From positions 16,284-80,283 of the forward strand of contig CALEGP010000004.1 of assembly GCA_937876245.1 (NCBI GenBank): DNA of 64,000 nt, read 5' to 3'. Shown piece after piece: positions 17,369 through 27,177 of this stretch; the first letter of the stretch is position 1; every line of letters begins with the position of its first letter. Made by a program: the position numbers and the translations under genes. A model generated the notes under the pieces. The model saw nothing but the letters and a program-made list of their open reading frames with translations. It was not told the DNA's origin and made no database searches. This stretch comes from an uncultured Actinomycetes bacterium (GTDB lineage: Bacteria; Actinomycetota; Actinomycetes; Nanopelagicales; Nanopelagicaceae).

Positions 17369-18205
17369 ATGGATTTAATAGTTGCTCTTCAGTGCAAGGA
17401 TCAGCCTGGAATCGTTCATGCGATGACCACAGCAGTTTTAAGTGCTCGTGGAAATATTATTGAAAATCAACAATTCACGGATCCAACAACAAAAGATTTT
17501 GTTATGCGCACTCGCTTTGAAACCGAGTTGGATATTGCAGAAGTAAAAGAGACTTTAAATTCCAGTCTTAGCCAATTCGAGCCCAATCTTTCAATTCGTT
17601 CAGTGGCAAAGCAGAAGAAGGCGCTAATTCTTGTCACCAAAGAATCACATTGTCTGCGGGACTTGCTTTATTTGCAAGAACTTGGCGAGCTGCCGATTGA
17701 GATTCCAGTCGTGGTTTCCAATCACCAAGATTTAAAAGCTCTTGTGGAATCACACGGCATTAAATTTATCGATCAGAGTGGGTTGGATAAATCAGTCGCA
17801 GAAGCTCAAATTGCCGAACTTGTCACGGAACTAGAAATTGATCTAGTTGTACTGGCTCGCTATATGCAGATTCTTACCAAGGAGTTCTGCGAAAAGATGT
17901 CGGGGCGAATCATCAATATTCACCATTCATTTTTGCCCGGGTTTAAGGGAGCGAAGCCTTATCACCAAGCTCATGCCCGTGGGGTGAAAATTATTGGTGC
18001 TACAGCGCACTTTGTCACCCCTGACTTAGATGAAGGACCAATCATTGATCAAGATGTTGCTCACGTTACTCATGCGGCGACACCAGAAGATTTGATTTCT
18101 ACTGGCCGAGATATTGAACGTCGAGTCTTATCTCGCTCAGTTCGTGATTTTGCCGAAGATCGCATATTTATTGTTGGTGACAAAACAGTAGTTTTTCATA
18201 ATTAA
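17369..18205 (+). CDS. purU: Formyltetrahydrofolate deformylase
   Basis: PurU hydrolyses 10-formyl-THF to formate and THF, balancing the one-carbon pool. The 278-aa protein has an N-terminal ACT domain (LIVALQCKDQPGIVHAMT, residues 3-20) and a C-terminal formyltransferase fold. The fold contains INIHHSFLPGFKGAKPYHQA with the catalytic Asn-His region near residue 190, GATAHFVTPDLDEGPIIDQD and the aspartate that separates deformylases and formyltransferases from other folds. It stands alone between the MMPL gene and tRNA-Arg. Together with the cyclo-ligase at 10614 it suggests active folate interconversion. Confidence 0.95.
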   Translation: MDLIVALQCKDQPGIVHAMTTAVLSARGNIIENQQFTDPTTKDFVMRTRFETELDIAEVKETLNSSLSQFEPNLSIRSVAKQKKALILVTKESHCLRDLLYLQELGELPIEIPVVVSNHQDLKALVESHGIKFIDQSGLDKSVAEAQIAELVTELEIDLVVLARYMQILTKEFCEKMSGRIINIHHSFLPGFKGAKPYHQAHARGVKIIGATAHFVTPDLDEGPIIDQDVAHVTHAATPEDLISTGRDIERRVLSRSVRDFAEDRIFIVGDKTVVFHN

Positions 18206-18216
18206 TTTTTAGCTTG

Positions 18217-18289
18217 TGTCCCAGGCCGGAGTTGAACCGGCGACCTACCGCTTAGGAGGCGGTTGCTCTATCCACTGAGCTACTGGGAC
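18217..18289 (-). tRNA. tRNA-Arg (anticodon CCT)
   Basis: The cloverleaf on the minus strand has acceptor GTCCCAG/CTGGGAC, D stem GCTC/GAGC, anticodon stem ACCGC/GCGGT around loop CTCCTAA (anticodon CCT) and T stem GCCGG/CCGGC. The discriminator is A. CCA is not encoded. Confidence 0.95.
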
Positions 18290-18409
18290 TTGCTGTAATT
18301 TAAATATATTAGACATTTACAATAAGTAAGTTTACTAAGGCTTGCACACATATAAGCAACTGGGCTAGGCTCCAAGAAATACAAAAACACTTGTTTGGAG
18401 TTGGTTTTA

Positions 18410-19639
18410 ATGAAGGCCCTTGTTATAGGCGCCGGTGGAGTTGGTAGAGCAATAGCGAATATTGCCTCCCGTCGTTCATTCATCACAGAAATGGTAATTG
18501 CTGACCGCACCTTGTCGCGCGCAGAAGCTGCTGTATCTCGTTTAAATGACCCGCGATTTTCCGCAGCCTCAGTTAATGCATCAGAACTTGAAGATATTCG
18601 TGAATTGATTCGTAAATCAAAACCCGACATTGTCGTAAATGCCGTCGATCCTCGTTTTGTCATGCCGATATTTCTTGCTTGCGAGATTGAAAATACTAAT
18701 TATCTTGATATGGCAATGTCTTTATCGAGACCTCATCCAGATCTGCCTTACACCGAGTCAGGTGTTAAGTGTGGCGATGAACAATTTGCCCGTGAACCAA
18801 ATTGGAATGAACGCGGAATTTATGCGCTAGTTGGCATGGGTGTCGAACCTGGTATGAGCGATGTTTTTGCGAAGTATGCAGATGATGAGCTCTTCTCTCG
18901 TATCGACTCCATAACTGTTTTTGACGGCTCTAACTTGGTAGTAAAAGGATATGAATTCGCTCCCTCTTTCTCTATCTGGACAACGATTGAGGAATGTTTA
19001 AATCCACCACTAATTTGGGAAGATGGCCGCGGTTGGTACACAACTGAACCATTCTCCGAGCTTGAAGTTTTTGATTTTCCAGAAGGAATTGGGCCGGTCG
19101 AATGCGTCAATGTTGAGCACGAGGAAGTTGTGCTCATTCCACAGAAAATAAACGCCAAAAAAGTAAATTTCAAATATGGGCTGGGCGAACAATTTATTTC
19201 TACATTGAAAACTATTCGTACCCTAGGTATGGATCGAACAGAAACTGTGGATGTTCAAGGTCTCAAAGTTTCGCCGCGAGATCTTTTAGCTGCCGCACTT
19301 CCTGATCCTGCAACACTTGGCTCACGCATGAGTGGAAAAACTTGTGCCGGAACTTTAGTTAAAGGTTTGGATAAATCTGGCGAACCAAAAGCTGTTTATA
19401 TTTACAACGTTGTTGATAATGCCTGGTCCATGGAGAATTACGGGGATCAAGCTGTTGTTTGGCAGACTGCTATTAATCCACTCATAGCGATGGAACTTAT
19501 TCATGAAGGAATTTGGAAGCCAGGGGCTGGAGTTGCGGGTCCGGAATGGTTTGATCCAAAACCTTTCCTTGCCAAACTCGAACAATATGGCAGCTCTTGG
19601 CACATTCGCGAAGAACCAACTACGGGGATTGTTAAGTAA
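18410..19639 (+). CDS. Saccharopine dehydrogenase family oxidoreductase
   Basis: The 409-aa protein opens with a Rossmann motif (MKALVIGAGGVGRAI) and has KPDIVVNAVDPRFVMPIFLAC near residue 75, then LVGMGVEPGMSDVFAKYA near residue 140. This matches the saccharopine dehydrogenase / carboxynorspermidine synthase group, which reductively joins or splits amino-acid adducts using NAD(P)H. Which substrate applies cannot be told; a role in lysine or polyamine metabolism is possible. GGAG at nine bases supports ATG 18410 over TTG 18395. The upstream gap (18290-18394) holds tRNA promoter sequence and nothing else I recognise. An SDR follows after three bases. Confidence 0.82.
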   Translation: MKALVIGAGGVGRAIANIASRRSFITEMVIADRTLSRAEAAVSRLNDPRFSAASVNASELEDIRELIRKSKPDIVVNAVDPRFVMPIFLACEIENTNYLDMAMSLSRPHPDLPYTESGVKCGDEQFAREPNWNERGIYALVGMGVEPGMSDVFAKYADDELFSRIDSITVFDGSNLVVKGYEFAPSFSIWTTIEECLNPPLIWEDGRGWYTTEPFSELEVFDFPEGIGPVECVNVEHEEVVLIPQKINAKKVNFKYGLGEQFISTLKTIRTLGMDRTETVDVQGLKVSPRDLLAAALPDPATLGSRMSGKTCAGTLVKGLDKSGEPKAVYIYNVVDNAWSMENYGDQAVVWQTAINPLIAMELIHEGIWKPGAGVAGPEWFDPKPFLAKLEQYGSSWHIREEPTTGIVK

Positions 19640-19642
19640 GAG

Positions 19643-20416
19643 ATGGCTACAGCACTTGTAACAGGTGCTACCGCAGGAATTGGTGAGGCTTTCACTAGAT
19701 TGCTTGCGGCGAAAGGTTATGACTTAATTCTTGTAGCTCGTGATACAAAACGGCTACAAGAGCGAGCAAGTATTTTGATTGATACCTACCAAATCAAAGT
19801 AGAAGTTTTGCCTGCTGATCTGGCAATTCCTGCACAACTGGAAAAAGTGCAAGCTCGCCTCTCTGAAATCAAAAGGCCGGTAGATGTCTTAATAAATAAC
19901 GCAGGCTTTGGAATTAAAGATAGTTTTTTGCAGAGCCAAATTTCCGATGAAATTCTTCTACTTGATGTACTGACTAAAGCTCCGATGCAATTGACCCATG
20001 CGATCCTGCCCCAAATGCTGGCACGCGACTCTGGAATTATCATAAATGTTTCAAGCGTCGCAAGCTTTATCGCGGGTGGAACATACAGTGCCGCTAAGGC
20101 CTACTTGACTGTTCATACTGAATCACTGCATGCCGAACTTGCTAAAACTAATATAAAAATCAGTGCGCTCTGTCCTGGATTCACGCATACCGAATTTCAC
20201 CAACGTGGAAAAATGAAGATGTCTAGCTTGCCAAATTTTATGTGGCTAGAGGCAGATCGCGTTGTCGCTGATTCTTGGCGCACGGCAATGGCTGGTAAGG
20301 CAATTTGTATTCCAGGCTGGCAATATAAAATATTGAGCACAATTGCTAGATTTGGCCCTCGTCCATTAATTCGTAGAGTCGGAATTAAGGTTCGTATGGG
20401 CCAGCGCGCAAAGTAA
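19643..20416 (+). CDS. Short-chain dehydrogenase/reductase (SDR family)
   Basis: Classical SDR of 257 aa. The cofactor motif is TGATAGIGEAF (residues 7-17), with NNAGFG near residue 88. The catalytic Ser lies in NVSSVASF and the Tyr-x-x-x-Lys in TYSAAKAYLT near residue 152. The arginine after the second strand (LVARDTKRL) suggests NADP(H). The substrate is unknown. It follows the saccharopine-dehydrogenase-like gene with a three-base gap, so the two probably form an operon. Confidence 0.88.
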   Translation: MATALVTGATAGIGEAFTRLLAAKGYDLILVARDTKRLQERASILIDTYQIKVEVLPADLAIPAQLEKVQARLSEIKRPVDVLINNAGFGIKDSFLQSQISDEILLLDVLTKAPMQLTHAILPQMLARDSGIIINVSSVASFIAGGTYSAAKAYLTVHTESLHAELAKTNIKISALCPGFTHTEFHQRGKMKMSSLPNFMWLEADRVVADSWRTAMAGKAICIPGWQYKILSTIARFGPRPLIRRVGIKVRMGQRAK

Positions 20417-20454
20417 ATAGCAAATTCACAGTATTTTCACCGCAACCCAGCCAA

Positions 20455-20486
20455 TATCTCCCTTCCCGGTCTTGCCCTGGGAGATA
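20455..20486. repeat. Inverted repeat TATCTCCC ... GGGAGATA
   Basis: Eight-base perfect arms enclose a 16-base loop between the SDR gene and the secreted-protein gene. No T-tract follows, so it is not a clean intrinsic terminator. It could be a processing or regulatory hairpin in the 5' region of the next gene. Confidence 0.4.
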
Positions 20487-20502
20487 GAATTCACTTATTC
20501 AC

Positions 20503-20520
20503 GCCACATCAAATTGTGGC
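20503..20520 (+). other. Small hairpin GCCACA/TGTGGC just upstream of the ribosome binding site
   Basis: Six-base arms with the loop TCAAAT lie five bases before the strong Shine-Dalgarno GAGGAGGG of the secreted protein. It may be a 5' UTR stabiliser. Confidence 0.35.
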
Positions 20521-20536
20521 TTTTGAGGAGGGTCTT

Positions 20537-21115
20537 GTGTCAGTTTCAAGAAAATTTTCTGCGGTATCTATCGCGGTTTTCGTTCTAGCCGGAACACTCG
20601 CCGGAATAACCAGCGCATCAGCGGCAACCCCATATACAGCTTGTAGCCCAGCGAAGGCAAAGATAAAAATTGGTTCTACGAAATATAAGTGCTTGGCCAA
20701 TCCCGGTAATGCCTCTAAGAAGAAGGTTTGGGTCTCTAAACAGTGCATCAGCGCTAACAGGAACTATAAGAGCGCTGTCTCAATCTCAGGTTCTAACGAG
20801 GCCACGACAACAATGGCGCTTAACGCCGCCAATCGGCAAATTACCCTGCGAGAAAGACAGATCGTGACTGCTCAGAAGAATGTTGATACTTGGAGCAAGA
20901 ACATGCTCTCCTATCCGAAAAATCCGACTGAGACTGAGAAAAAGCAGATTGCCACTGTTCAGGCTGGAATAGATCTAAATAAGCAGAGAGTTATCGACGC
21001 TCAGGCTGATATTTCAAATCTGCAAGCACAGATCCAGACAGCTTCTGCTGAAGATGAAAAAAATGCTGCTGGTATTCTGAAGATCAAGGCAAGCGTCGTT
21101 AAGGCCTGTAAGTAG
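20537..21115 (+). CDS. Secreted coiled-coil protein of unknown function
   Basis: GTG 20537 follows GAGGAGGG by a few bases and gives 192 aa. It has a signal peptide (residues 1-29: a KF start, hydrophobic AVSIAVFVLAGTLAGI, cleavage near SASAA). A short Cys-containing module follows, with CSPAKAKIKIGSTKYKCLANPG (in two parts) and KKVWVSKQC. A Gln/Asp/Lys-rich helical region (about residues 85-190) is probably coiled coil and ends in KACK. I recognise no family. The cysteines suggest extracytoplasmic disulfides. The SD-led start and hairpins upstream mark it as one of the few genes here with a true 5' leader. Confidence 0.7.
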   Translation: MSVSRKFSAVSIAVFVLAGTLAGITSASAATPYTACSPAKAKIKIGSTKYKCLANPGNASKKKVWVSKQCISANRNYKSAVSISGSNEATTTMALNAANRQITLRERQIVTAQKNVDTWSKNMLSYPKNPTETEKKQIATVQAGIDLNKQRVIDAQADISNLQAQIQTASAEDEKNAAGILKIKASVVKACK

Positions 21116-21132
21116 ATAGCTTTTTTCTACCC

Positions 21133-21138
21133 TACGCT
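21133..21138 (+). promoter_or_regulatory. -10 hexamer TACGCT of a leaderless promoter for the diguanylate cyclase
   Basis: TACGCT plus CGTTAA (six bases) leads to ATG 21145. No Shine-Dalgarno is seen. Confidence 0.55.
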
Positions 21139-21144
21139 CGTTAA

Positions 21145-22551
21145 ATGGCGGGCGTAGAGAGTCAAAGAAGTTTTGGGCTACGTGCCAGCGTTTTTCTCTT
21201 ATTGATAGGCCACCTAATTATCCGGGTGGCCTTTCATGTTCCATCCCTAATCCCAGATTTAATAATATTTAACTTAATTGGATTTGTTGCTGCAGTTATT
21301 GCTTGGCGCTCACCTAAATCAAATGATGCAATTGCCAAACATAGTATTTCGCTCGCGATCTTTATTTGGTCAATTGGTTCGACTCTTTCGACAGCCAATT
21401 CGTTTTTCGAATTCCAATTTTCTGAGAGAATTATAGATTTCGCATATATTTCTTTCTATCCACTAGCGCTCATTGGAATTATCCGTTCCCTAGCTGTGAC
21501 AAAAAAGATTTCCTCTCTTGAATTACTGGATACTGCCATTATTGCCCTCGGTACTTCGAGTGTAATTGCTGGTTTACTGCTGCGCCCGGCAATGCAAACT
21601 TTTGTGGGACCAAGCTTCGAAATTTTTCTTTCTATTCTCTACCCAATTGGTGATCTAGTTCTAGTCGCAGCCACAATCTCGCTAATAGTGCTACAGCACC
21701 GAAGTGCGCGCGCACTTTGCCTGTTAACCGGTATTTCAATTTTTGCCATAACTGATCTATTTTTCTTATTGCTTTCAGCTACTTCTGGATATGAATTTGC
21801 GGCGCTAACAGATGATGGCTGGCTCTTAGGGTTAGCCTTAGTCGCAAGTTCATTATGGTTTCATGGCGGTGAAACACAAGTGTTAGAAAATCGCATAAGC
21901 ACGTGGGCAACGACTTTCTCGCTTGTTATAAGTTCCTTCATCTTGGCCTATGGCGCAATTAAGGCTAATTACTTTCCAATATTTGTTCTGCTCCTGGCCT
22001 TTTTCACAATATCTCTTGCCTTTATTCGCATGGCGCTGGCTCTTCGTGATGCCCGAAGTGTGGGCGAAGAACGTGAACTCGCTCGAACAGATGATTTAAC
22101 GGGGTTACCAAATCGTCGGAGATTTATTGCAGAACTTGAATTACTGCGTCGTAAAACTGGAACGTTGCTGCTCCTTGATTTGGATGGCTTTAAAGTAGTC
22201 AATGATAAATACGGACACGAAATTGGGGATCAACTATTGAAACAAATAACCGTGAGATTTAATCGGGTATTACCAGAGGACGTATTAATTGCCCGTTTAG
22301 GTGGCGATGAATTTGGAGTGATCGTTTACGGAAATCGAAGTATCGGAAATGATGTGGCACTAGCCTTGCGTGCTACTTGTACTTATCCCTTTATCCTCAC
22401 TGTCGGGGAAATCAAAGTTGGCGTAAGCATTGGAAGCGTTACTACCGAGGGAGCCACCACAACAAAGGAAGATATGTTGAGGCGGGCGGATTTAGCAATG
22501 TATGAAGCAAAGCGAAGTGGTATGGGCTTGGTTCAAGCCCCTATTAAATAG
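21145..22551 (+). CDS. Membrane-bound GGDEF diguanylate cyclase
   Basis: The enzyme condenses two GTP to cyclic di-GMP. The 468-aa protein has about nine or ten hydrophobic segments over residues 10-300, forming a membrane sensor domain of unknown ligand. A GGDEF domain follows: RTDDLTGLPNRRRFIAELE from residue 313, LLDLDGFKVVNDKYGHEIGD near 345, and the intact active loop RLGGDEFGVI near 388. I see no RxxD inhibitory site next to the loop and no EAL domain. The 3' end overlaps the convergent photolyase gene by eight bases. Confidence 0.92.
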   Translation: MAGVESQRSFGLRASVFLLLIGHLIIRVAFHVPSLIPDLIIFNLIGFVAAVIAWRSPKSNDAIAKHSISLAIFIWSIGSTLSTANSFFEFQFSERIIDFAYISFYPLALIGIIRSLAVTKKISSLELLDTAIIALGTSSVIAGLLLRPAMQTFVGPSFEIFLSILYPIGDLVLVAATISLIVLQHRSARALCLLTGISIFAITDLFFLLLSATSGYEFAALTDDGWLLGLALVASSLWFHGGETQVLENRISTWATTFSLVISSFILAYGAIKANYFPIFVLLLAFFTISLAFIRMALALRDARSVGEERELARTDDLTGLPNRRRFIAELELLRRKTGTLLLLDLDGFKVVNDKYGHEIGDQLLKQITVRFNRVLPEDVLIARLGGDEFGVIVYGNRSIGNDVALALRATCTYPFILTVGEIKVGVSIGSVTTEGATTTKEDMLRRADLAMYEAKRSGMGLVQAPIK

Positions 22552-23908
22552 TTTTTAATTCTGTCAGTCTTAATAGAGCTTCCAGCCGCTCTGTCGCGTG
22601 ATCGACAATTCGCTCTGGGTAATCCATGGAATAACCGGCCAAATATTTCCAAGGTTCATGGATTTCCGCCGCACCGAGATGGCTAAGTTCGGCGACATAT
22701 TTGCGTATGTAATCACCATTTACATCGAATCGCTTGCCTTGCTCGATCGGATTAAATACTCGGTAATAAGGAGAGGCATCTGTGCCAGTTCCAGCTGTCC
22801 ACTGCCAGCCATGAGCATTAGAAGCAACATCAAAGTCCAGCAGATGTTCCTTGAAAAAACCTGCCCCTAATTGCCATTCTAGGTGAAGGTCTTTAACTAA
22901 GAAGGAGGCAACTACCATTCGAGTTCGATTATGCATCCAGCCTTCCTTAACAAGCTGGCGCATAGCGGCATCGACAAATGGATACCCTGTTCTTCCCATG
23001 CACCAAGCCTCAAATTTTTCCTTAGGTTGGTCATATCGCATCTTCTTAAACTTTGGTGCGTAGTAGTCGCTTTCAGTGTGCGGATTGTTAAAAAGAACAT
23101 CGGCATAGAACTCACGCCAGGCCAACTCTTTTCGATAGGTAACATGCGAGGTGCTGGAACCAAGTTCAGCAAGCAGGGTTCGAGGATGAATCTCTCCCCA
23201 CTTCAAATGAGCGCTTAATTTACTTGTGCCATCAATCCCCGCGTTATTTCTCTCGGCGTCATAACTTTCAAGTGCGCTCTTCTTAAATTCATTCCATCTT
23301 GCATGTGCTGCTAATTCGCCAGCAATGGTGATTTCGCATCCATCTGGTACTTTCCAATCTACAAAATTACGATCTTTCTCTGTTGGAATAACTAGTTTTA
23401 AATCTTTTGGGGCCACGACTGGTGCCCGCCAACCATGGGCCGCCCAAGCTTTGTAAAAGGGGGTATAGACCCGGTAAGGAGTTCGATCACTTGGCTTTAA
23501 TACTCGCCCTGGCGAGACGGCATAAGGGCTGCCAGTTCGAATCAATTTAATTCCGGCGCTCTCAACACGTTCATCACGCGCAACTCCGTAAGGTTCAAAC
23601 TCCTCGCTGATATGAACTTCACTTGCTTTATATTTAGCGAGCAACTCCTGCAAAACTTCTACTTGATCACCGACCATTAGATGCAATTTATTATCAAGGG
23701 ATTCATCTAGAGCGCGTAGGGATTGGCCGAGATAGGCCAGGCGTTTGCTTCCACTTTCTCCTATGAGTTTCTCATCGAGAATGAAAACCGCGACGATCTC
23801 ATCGCTATTGGCAATCGCAGTAAGGAGCGCTGGATTATCTGATAAACGTAAATCTCTCCTGAACCAGAAGATGTTTCGTTTAGCTATGGAGCGAGTGGAC
23901 TGACTCAT
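22544..23908 (-). CDS. phr: Deoxyribodipyrimidine photolyase / cryptochrome family
   Basis: Photolyases use FAD and light to split cyclobutane pyrimidine dimers. From ATG 23908 the protein has 454 aa. The N-terminal antenna-binding Rossmann domain begins NIFWFRRDLRLSDNPAL. The C-terminal FAD domain has GRTGYPFVDAAMRQL, WMHNRTRMVVASFLVKDL, and WQWTAGTGTDASPYYRVFNP with the tryptophans of the electron path. The frame is open to 24103 but that extension runs inside citrate synthase and matches nothing. AAGG lies just before the chosen ATG, which overlaps the citrate synthase end by 29 bases. A repair role fits a sunlit surface-water organism. Confidence 0.93.
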   Translation of the reverse strand: MSQSTRSIAKRNIFWFRRDLRLSDNPALLTAIANSDEIVAVFILDEKLIGESGSKRLAYLGQSLRALDESLDNKLHLMVGDQVEVLQELLAKYKASEVHISEEFEPYGVARDERVESAGIKLIRTGSPYAVSPGRVLKPSDRTPYRVYTPFYKAWAAHGWRAPVVAPKDLKLVIPTEKDRNFVDWKVPDGCEITIAGELAAHARWNEFKKSALESYDAERNNAGIDGTSKLSAHLKWGEIHPRTLLAELGSSTSHVTYRKELAWREFYADVLFNNPHTESDYYAPKFKKMRYDQPKEKFEAWCMGRTGYPFVDAAMRQLVKEGWMHNRTRMVVASFLVKDLHLEWQLGAGFFKEHLLDFDVASNAHGWQWTAGTGTDASPYYRVFNPIEQGKRFDVNGDYIRKYVAELSHLGAAEIHEPWKYLAGYSMDYPERIVDHATERLEALLRLTELKTI

Positions 23909-24992
23909 CCCAACCTTGAACATCACTTGGTTTTCGTGGACTAGGTCCAACATAGCGAGAGGATGGCCGAATAATGCGTCCGGTGCGCTTCTGTTCAAGA
24001 ATATGCGCTGACCAACCGGCGGTACGAGCTGCTGTGAACATGGAGGTAAACATATGTGCTGGAATTTCTGCGAAATCCAGAACGATTGCAGCCCAAAATT
24101 CAACGTTTGTTTCTAGCACGCGATCTGGTTGGCGCTCATGAAGTTCTTTAAGTGCCGCAGTTTCTAGCGCAAGGGCAACGTCATAGCGCGGTGCATTTAA
24201 TTCTTGGGCAATTCGGCGAAGTGTGCGAGCGCGTGGATCTTCAGCGCGGTAAACGCGATGGCCAAAACCCATCAAACGTTCTTTACGGTCTAGGACGCCT
24301 TTTACATACGAGGTTGCATCTCCAGATTTCTCAACAGCTTCGATCATACTTAAAACACGTGCTGGTGCTCCGCCATGAAGTGGGCCAGACATCGCTCCTA
24401 TTGCACCCGATATCGAAGCAGCAACATCCGCGCCTGTTGAGGCAATTACCCGAGCAGTAAATGTTGAGGCGTTCATTCCATGTTCGGCTGCCGAGACAAA
24501 ATATGCATCAATTGCTCGAATGTGGCGAGGGTCTGGATCGCCACGCCAACGAATCATCATTCGTTCAACAACGGTATCGGCTTTATCGACTTCTGATTGT
24601 GAAACCATAGGTGCATTTCCTCGCGCTGCTTGCGCAACATAGGAAAGTACCATCACTGAAGTTCGGGCAAGTTGCGTGCGAGCTTCTTCATCAGTGGTGT
24701 CTAAAAGTGGTTTAAATCCCCAAGCCGGTGCCAACATTGCAATTGCTGATTGGACATCCACTCGGACATCTCCTGAGTGAACAGGGATTGGAAATGGTTC
24801 TGCTGCTGGAAGGCCAGGATTAAATTCGTTATCTACTAGTAGGCCCCAAACATTTCCGAAAGTTACTCGACCAACAAGGTCTTCAATATCAACGCCGCGA
24901 TAGCGAAGAGCGCTACCTTCTTTATCTGGTTCGGCGATTTCTGATTCAAAGGCAATGACGCCTTCAAGACCGGGTTTAAAACTATCTGGCAC
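23880..24992 (-). CDS. Citrate synthase (actinobacterial type 2)
   Basis: The enzyme condenses acetyl-CoA and oxaloacetate to enter the TCA cycle. From GTG 24992 (VPDSFKPGLEGVIAFE) the protein has 370 aa, the usual length for the second citrate synthase of actinobacteria. It contains ALRYRGVDIEDLV, EHGMNASTFTARVIASTGAD, GPLHGGAPARVL with an active-site His, GFGHRVYRAEDPRAR with another, and the catalytic Asp in the region of LDFAEIPAHMFTSMF. GGGAG lies seven bases before the GTG. The open frame upstream to 25349 overlaps pdxH and is rejected. The gene is divergent from pdxH. Confidence 0.93.
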   Translation of the reverse strand: MPDSFKPGLEGVIAFESEIAEPDKEGSALRYRGVDIEDLVGRVTFGNVWGLLVDNEFNPGLPAAEPFPIPVHSGDVRVDVQSAIAMLAPAWGFKPLLDTTDEEARTQLARTSVMVLSYVAQAARGNAPMVSQSEVDKADTVVERMMIRWRGDPDPRHIRAIDAYFVSAAEHGMNASTFTARVIASTGADVAASISGAIGAMSGPLHGGAPARVLSMIEAVEKSGDATSYVKGVLDRKERLMGFGHRVYRAEDPRARTLRRIAQELNAPRYDVALALETAALKELHERQPDRVLETNVEFWAAIVLDFAEIPAHMFTSMFTAARTAGWSAHILEQKRTGRIIRPSSRYVGPSPRKPSDVQGWDESVHSLHS

Positions 24993-25083
24993 GACGGGCT
25001 CCCTTGAGTAGTTGTGCCTATTCTCCACACTTTTGCGCGTAAGGCCAAACCAGAAATGTAGTAATGATGCGAAAGGGTGGAAA

Positions 25084-25764
25084 GTGACGTTAAATACATC
25101 TATGGGCGAAATTAATCGGGAGTCGATACGGGCTATGCGCCTGTCATATAGCCAGGCTGCTCTAAACGAGAGTGACATTGTGAGTGATCCAATCGCACAA
25201 TTTGTGAAATGGCTAGGCGAGGCGAGTGAAAATATTTTAGTCGTAGAGCCCAATGCAATGGTGCTCGCAACTAACTCCGGAGAATTCCCCACTTCTCGCT
25301 CGGTTTTATTGAAAGATGTATCTGAAGTTGGATTCACATTCTTCACCAACTACTTATCGCGAAAAGCTGAAGCGATTTCTAAGAATCCAAAAATCTCACT
25401 CCTCTTTCCTTGGTATCCAATGGAGCGGCAAGTAATAATTTTAGGCAGCGCCGAGAAAGTTAGCGCTGAAGAGAGCGATGAATATTTTGCGACTCGGCCA
25501 TGGGCTAGTCAGATTGGGGCAATAGCCAGTGCCCAATCATCGGTTTTGGAATCTCGTGAAGCTTTAGAGGAGAAATATCTCCGGTTCGTAGAAAAATTTC
25601 CCAAAGGTAGCAAAGTTCCTAGACCAGAATATTGGGGTGGCTATTTAGTGCGACCGGTCAGCATCGAATTTTGGCAGGGCAGATATTCGAGATTACATGA
25701 TCGCCTCAGATATTCGCGTTCAACTCCAGATCGCCCCGATTGGTCAGTTACACGCCTGAACCCT

Positions 25765-25767
<3 letters not shown>
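25084..25767 (+). CDS. pdxH: Pyridoxamine 5'-phosphate oxidase
   Basis: PdxH oxidises pyridoxine/pyridoxamine phosphate to pyridoxal 5'-phosphate with FMN. The protein has RLSYSQAALNESDI, RSVLLKDV for FMN, FPWYPMERQVIILGSAEKVS, RPWASQIGAIASAQSS near residue 130, and the C-terminal PRPEYWGGYLVRPVSIEFWQG plus RLHDRLRY. GTG 25084 is preceded by AAAGGGTGG; ATG 25102 (MGEINRES) is an alternative with a weak -10. It lies nine bases before serC, whose PLP it could supply. Confidence 0.93.
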
Positions 25768-26898
<1,131 letters not shown>

Positions 26899-26905
26899 CG
26901 AAAAG

Positions 26906-26986
26906 ATGAGTTATAAAGTTCGCAGGCTTGCGACTCTTGCTGTTCTAGTCGTTGGCCTTCTCTTGGTTATAATTTTTCGCGGTTAA
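26906..26986 (+). CDS. Predicted 26-aa single-pass membrane peptide
   Basis: ATG 26906 encodes MSYKVRR followed by a continuous hydrophobic stretch (LATLAVLVVGLLLVIIF) and ends RG. It fits the positive-inside rule with a short basic N-terminus. It lies seven bases after serC and its TAA overlaps the ATG of the DUF2530 gene (TAATG), the spacing expected for translational coupling. It could be a lone hydrophobic frame, but the tight junctions on both sides support a real gene. Confidence 0.5.
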   Translation: MSYKVRRLATLAVLVVGLLLVIIFRG

Positions 26987-27177
26987 TGTCGATGGCTAAA
27001 ATGCAAAGTGCAATTACTGTCATAATCGTTGGCATCGCAATCTGGTTCATAGCGCTAATAGTCGCCTTTGGAATTGGCGCCAGCGAAAATGCAAAATGGA
27101 CTTGCGTTGCCGGAATTACTTTTGGCGTTTTAGGTTTGCGCTACACAATTAGGCGAGCAAAGCACGAGCAAATCTAA
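26986..27177 (+). CDS. DUF2530-like small membrane protein
   Basis: The 63-aa protein has two membrane segments (about residues 9-29 and 37-52) with WTCVAGITFGVLGLRYTIRR between and after them. That agrees with the actinobacterial DUF2530 family, of unknown function. ATG 26986 overlaps the stop of the upstream peptide; ATG 26992 is also possible. It converges with the cold-shock gene and the two overlap by four bases at their stops. Confidence 0.72.
   Translation: MSMAKMQSAITVIIVGIAIWFIALIVAFGIGASENAKWTCVAGITFGVLGLRYTIRRAKHEQI

Noticed and set aside
18410..19639. Lysine-pathway saccharopine dehydrogenase
   Set aside because: Only the general fold is visible and no lysine genes adjoin; the specific function was not claimed.
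23909..24103. Upstream extension of photolyase to 519 aa
   Set aside because: It lies inside the citrate synthase gene in another frame; MSQSTRS at 23908 has AAGG just upstream.
24993..25349. Upstream extension of citrate synthase to 489 aa
   Set aside because: It is antisense to pdxH and unrelated to citrate synthases; GTG 24992 has a good ribosome binding site.
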